The notes under the pieces: generated by a model
Database searches by the model: none
Told to the model about the DNA's origin: nothing
What the model saw: the letters and a program-made list of their open reading frames with translations, nothing else
Position numbers and translations under genes: made by a program
Part shown: positions 60,174 to 64,000 of the stretch, piece after piece
Numbering within the stretch: the stretch's first letter is position 1
Layout: each line of letters begins with the position of its first letter
Source of the DNA: Mimachlamys varia
Lineage: Eukaryota > Mollusca > Bivalvia > Pectinida > Pectinidae
Assembly (NCBI GenBank): GCA_947623455.1
Contig: OX392538.1
Location: 32,425,001-32,489,000 of the forward strand
Direction: 5' to 3'
DNA length: 64,000 bases

Positions 60174-63100
60174 CTACCTGGGCGTTTCATACTTGCGACT
60201 GTTTGTAAGGTCAACACTGATTGGTCCAAGTGGCGAGTGTTTTTCGTGTGTGATTTGTGTCATGTTGTAATAACCACAGGAGAGAAGTGTGCTTTCTATC
60301 ATGCCCTGTAGCTGTTCGTACGTGATTCCACCGTCCTTTGGATCAGCGTCCCAATGACTGCTTGCTACAAGTCAAAACAAAAACATTTCATGTTTAATGT
60401 CATTTTCAGTACAGTGATACAACGAATATTCATTGACAAAAGAGTGAAAAAAGAAAATATTACTGTTTTCACGAATAATCATAATAACAAAACGTTTAAT
60501 GTCATTTTAAGAAATGAATAATTCTTTGAAAAAAGAATAAACAAGAAATATCTGAGACATAAATGACCCCAACCCCAGCTGGTTACATTTTCATGGGACA
60601 GGACGGGACGGACATGGGTAACACTATATGTCCCCCCATTTCATGGTGGGGGGCATAAAAAGATTTAATCTTTAATTACATATTACTGTTTTCATGAATG
60701 ATCATAATAGAAATACCCTAGCATGTCAATAATCCGTAAAAATTAAGGTTATATTGTTGCTACACCAATAAATGAGAAATTGACTTACTTAATCTGTCTG
60801 TGACACTTCCATTGCCAGCTTCAGTCTCTGAAGATTTGCTGGAACCTGCAGACCCAGTGCGCTTGGAATCCAAGGGCCCGAGATTAAAGTCGATTATCTC
60901 CCTCGATCCTGACATCAACTGTGGAAGAAGAAAATAATTGTACATCTACTACAAACGAATGTGTTATATGATGCATTATACAAGTCAAAACATCGCAATG
61001 ACTTAACACACAAAATTCTTTCTACTGTAGGTTAAACAAATTTGTCTATATTTTACTGAAAATATCAGTTATGATGAAACTTTCCTTAAAATTACTTGTA
61101 AAAGCCAATATTTTCACGCATGGAATTTATCCCTTAGTCAGCCTTAAGCATTTCCGCGATGTGGAAATTTTCACGCTGTCAGTCATGCTTTTCAGCACTG
61201 TGTACCTTTATGATTTAACTATTATACACTATAGAGTTTGAAATTGAGAGGTATTCAATATTTTTGCATGTGGATATATAGTCGCGGAGATTTAATGCCA
61301 GCGAAATAAGTAAAAATTTCCACACCACAAATAATTCCATTTTTACAGTAAACAATCAACTCCCCTACCTTTTTCAGTTCACTTTTAAGGTTAAATGTTG
61401 TACTGTGCGTGGCAAACAAAGCTCTCTTGTATCTCTCTATCCTCCGTCGTTTGGCATCAGGACACAACGTTGGAGGCAGCTGTAAAAGACATAGTCCATG
61501 TTATAGATGTCAGAAACAGAAGAACTCAAAAGTGAAACAAGAAACTATGGTCTCAGAAGGTGTAATGTTGCGAGGCACGATCTTGTTTAACGAAATCATA
61601 TCAGTAAGTTACAAACCAGTTCAACTTGTTTAGACCTTTCTGGTAACATCTTGGCTCCATCATAAGCCGAAAGATTTTGTGTTCGCCTACCCCCCTCCCC
61701 CTTCTAGTTGTTGCACTTAAAAATTTTATTTCTTAATTCTCTTTCTCATAAAAAATTGTCTTACCCTTGTCCGGGTGTTTGTGTGTAGTAATTTCGCAAT
61801 TAACGATTTTATAATATAGTTACACAGCCCCTAGTTTCCATTTCATGTTACATGCATCATTGCAGAATTGGTTTGATTTGTCTGTATACATGGTGTTCTA
61901 TATATATTCTGTGACATATTTGTACCGTCGTTTGTAGCAAAGGTATTATATAGGATTCGTGTGGGAGTTTTTAGACAAGTTTGTCATATTCCATTTAAAC
62001 ACAAAGAATCACTTTGACATTATACTCTAGCCATACCTGAGATATGTAGATGAATTTGTCCGCCTACATGGTGTTCTATTCTGCGACATATTTGTACCGT
62101 CGTTTGTAGCAAGGATATATTATATAGGATTTGTGTGGGAGTTTTAAGACAAGTTTGTCATATTCCATTTAAACACAATGAATCTAGTGATATCACTCTG
62201 GCCGTGCATACCTGAGATATGTAGATGATTTTGTGGAGTTGATGTAACATCTGAAGGATTGGATCACTGATTTGTCGTACACGACGCTGGGAGATCGTCA
62301 GTGTTGGTGTGTTAGCACTATCTGTAAACAAAACAAAAGAAATATGATATTGATAAAGATGTTAGAAAATAATTGTTTACAATTACAACTTCAGACATAA
62401 TGCAAATCAACAATCAAAACTCCAACCAGAGTTATCTCCCTCAACATATAATGTAAGCACATGCTTAATCAAAAATCACAAAGTGTCAATAAAACCATAA
62501 CCCGAACTAAAAATTGATTCAACTTGTGACAAAATATGGACAGTTATCTCCCTTAACATATAATGTAAGCACATGCTTAATCAAAAATCACAAAATAACA
62601 AAGTGTCAATAAAACCATAACCCGACCTAAAAATTGATTAAACTTGTGACAAAATATGAACAGTTATCTCCCTTATCATATAATGTAAGCACATGCTTAA
62701 TAAAAAATCACAAAATACCAAAGTGTCAATAAAACCATAAACCAAAGTATAAAGATTGATTAAATTTGTAACAAATTATGAACAAAGAAAAGATTTACAC
62801 GAATACCCTTATAAAATTACAAGAGAATAAGACCAGGTGTTCCAGAAGATTAAGCGTCTTCTTCTGACAACAACACCTGCAGTAACATTCAAGTAAATGC
62901 CAATGACTTACTTGGCCGTTTGCTGTGTTTCTTTTTACGTGCCGGTGAGCTTGAGGAGGGCGTACTGTTGGAGCGGGAGAACTTGCGACAGCTGAGGGCC
63001 TGTAAGGGACCGTTGGTGATCGGATCGAGAGGCCCACTGTTGATATTACTGTTGTTTGGAGACGGGTCACCAGAACTGAACCCAGAGTCACGACTCGTCT

Positions 63101-63774
63101 TTGCTAAAAGAGAAGATTTGGTCCATGCTTAAAACCGTATTTAGGTAAGTCGTGTGGTTAAATTTCAATCACTCTAAACTTAATTTATCAACTTTTGATC
63201 TTGCTTACAAACGTGAATGAAAAGAACACTAGCACAATAGAGGAATGATACAATATATAGCGACGATACTAGGGTCAACTTTGCAGACACAAAACAACTA
63301 TAACATGCAGACTGCAAAGTTCCCTTTGTGGGATCCACCTCAATCACATGCAGACAGATAATAAAAGGAAGACTCAAACAAGCTAGTGATGTAACCTGAC
63401 AAATCATGAGAAAGCAGGCCCGAGCAAACTCTCTTCATGAGGAAGCCATCACGTTTGAAAAGAGGGTGATTTCTAATTTCAAATTAAATACTCAAATTTA
63501 TCAATTTCTTCAGTACTGGTACTATAACATATCTTAGACAAATTCGAATCAAACTAATGATGCTTACGTGTGTTTGGGATGTCCAGAACTAGTGGGCTGT
63601 AGGTTGTGGTTGAACTACGAGAAGGTCTATCTCTTCGTGCCTGTTTGGGAGTGGTCGGAGGTTTTGGTAGGGCCTTCCGCAGGTTGGCACGGCTCTGTGA
63701 CCGTGTACTGCCGGCACTGCTTTCTCGACTCTCACTTCCACTGCTGGGGTAACTCTCGTCATCACTTGTCCAAC
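60174..63774 (-). CDS. Unrecognised serine-rich basic protein, last six exons (5' end outside window)
   Basis: Minus-strand exons 63774-63568, 63103-62912, 62321-62212, 61479-61369, 60918-60789 and 60364-60174 join with matching phases and canonical sites, giving about 312 residues before TAG at 60176-60174. The start is Ser-rich and acidic (WTSDDESYPSSGSESRESS), then Pro/Arg-rich (KALPKPPTTPKQARRDRPS). A second Ser-rich stretch is followed by a basic patch (RKKKHSKRP). A likely helical region follows: TISQRRVRQISDPILQMLHQ, LPPTLCPDAKRRRIERYKRA, LFATHSTTFNLKSELKK. After another Ser-rich linker, the C-terminus reads SHWDADPKDGGITYEQLQG, with a degenerate EF-hand-like loop, and ends RKYETPR. 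Composition suggests an intracellular, phosphorylated scaffold or nuclear protein. I do not recognise the family; the gene itself is well supported. Confidence 0.75.
61085..61350 (-). mobile_element. MITE-like repeat, copy 2
   Basis: Reverse-strand relative of 52985-53235 (AATATTTTCACGCATGGAAT, GTCAGTCATGCTTTTC, AATTCCATTTTTACAGTA). It lies in the intron before exon 60918-60789. Confidence 0.55.
61888..62240. repeat. 178-bp tandem duplication carrying a splice donor
   Basis: Unit 1 (61888-62065) and unit 2 (62066-62240) share CATGGTGTTCTAT, TTTGTACCGTCGTTTGTAGC and GACAAGTTTGTCATATTCC. Unit 2 ends with the real donor and last ~24 bases of exon 62321-62212. Unit 1 holds a copy of the same exon end and donor (ATACCTGAGATATGTAGATG) at 62035-62056, inside the intron. 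Confidence 0.8.
62427..62900 (+). mobile_element. Family A copy with its head tandemly tripled
   Basis: Three ~120-bp units (62427, 62541, 62661) each contain GTTATCTCCCT, ATATAATGTAAGCACATGC and the family A head (AAAGTGTCAATAAAACCATA). Then the rest of family A continues (AATAAGACCAGGTGTTCCAG to about 62900). It ends just before exon 63103-62912. Confidence 0.7.
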
Positions 63775-63954
63775 CTGATTAAAACAAGTCAACAGGATGA
63801 TGATTAATTCATTGGAAATATTCCGTGTTCCTGATTTTTATATCTGATATAAATTATAAAGGTGCTATTTTTGTCCGTGTTTTTTGCGTAATACTTTTGT
63901 CACAATTTCGAAATCTGGAATTTATTTTCGCATTGAGGATAGATGTCACATGAC

Positions 63955-64000
63955 TTCATCCAACCCTGGAGGCACATTCAAACTCATCCAATTCAAAGGA
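63955..64000. mobile_element. Short MITE cut by the window edge
   Basis: It matches the first half of the element at 8903-8993 (CCTGGAGGCACATTCAAACT, then CATCCAATTCAAAGG). Confidence 0.55.

Overview
The window is intron-rich, AT-rich animal DNA. Exons are short and isolated, with canonical GT/AG borders, and lie in long introns full of small mobile elements. The C-terminal half of an ATG9 gene, several tRNA-headed SINE-like sequences and repeated use of the GTTATCTCCCTT motif, which is common in molluscan DNA, suggest a mollusc, probably a marine bivalve. That assignment is an inference.

Layout. (1) 1-7.6 kb, plus strand: the last nine exons of the autophagy lipid scramblase ATG9, running in from before the window; its final coding segment is repeated in tandem past the stop. 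(2) 8-14.3 kb: no clear gene; foldback MITEs, two minisatellites, a possible signal-peptide exon at 13.26 kb and two tRNA-like SINE heads. (3) 14.7-33.2 kb, minus strand: a five-exon gene for a 127-residue secreted protein with the ten-cysteine prokineticin/colipase/Dickkopf-C pattern. One intron holds a very young Gag-only LTR retrotransposon. (4) 33-41.7 kb: mostly repeats, with one possible membrane-protein exon on the minus strand at 37.4 kb. (5) 41.7-51.4 kb, plus strand: a complete ten-exon gene for a 357-residue secreted or membrane-anchored protein with two uromodulin/OIT3-type D8C domains. A broken DD41D mariner-like transposon sits in its second intron. (6) 51.4-60.1 kb: an array derived from the last exon of that gene, then several MITEs. 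(7) 60.2-63.8 kb, minus strand: the last six exons of an unrecognised, serine-rich, basic protein.

Two dispersed families dominate. Family A is about 370 bp, with about twenty copies on both strands. Family B has about 60-bp terminal direct repeats around a body of about 350 bp and sometimes looks like a piece of a tandem array. The LTR element landed inside a family A copy, a family B copy landed inside a foldback MITE, and the mariner-like element abuts a family B copy.

The most unusual theme is local tandem duplication with one end at, or just across, an exon boundary. It is seen in three genes: an ATG9 acceptor (85 bp), the ATG9 C-terminal tail (73 bp, three copies), the D8C exon pair (183 bp), the D8C last exon (90 bp, five copies) and a splice donor in the minus-strand gene at 62 kb (178 bp). 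No whole new multi-gene system was seen. All gene models come from reading frames, splice consensus and family memory; no search was run.
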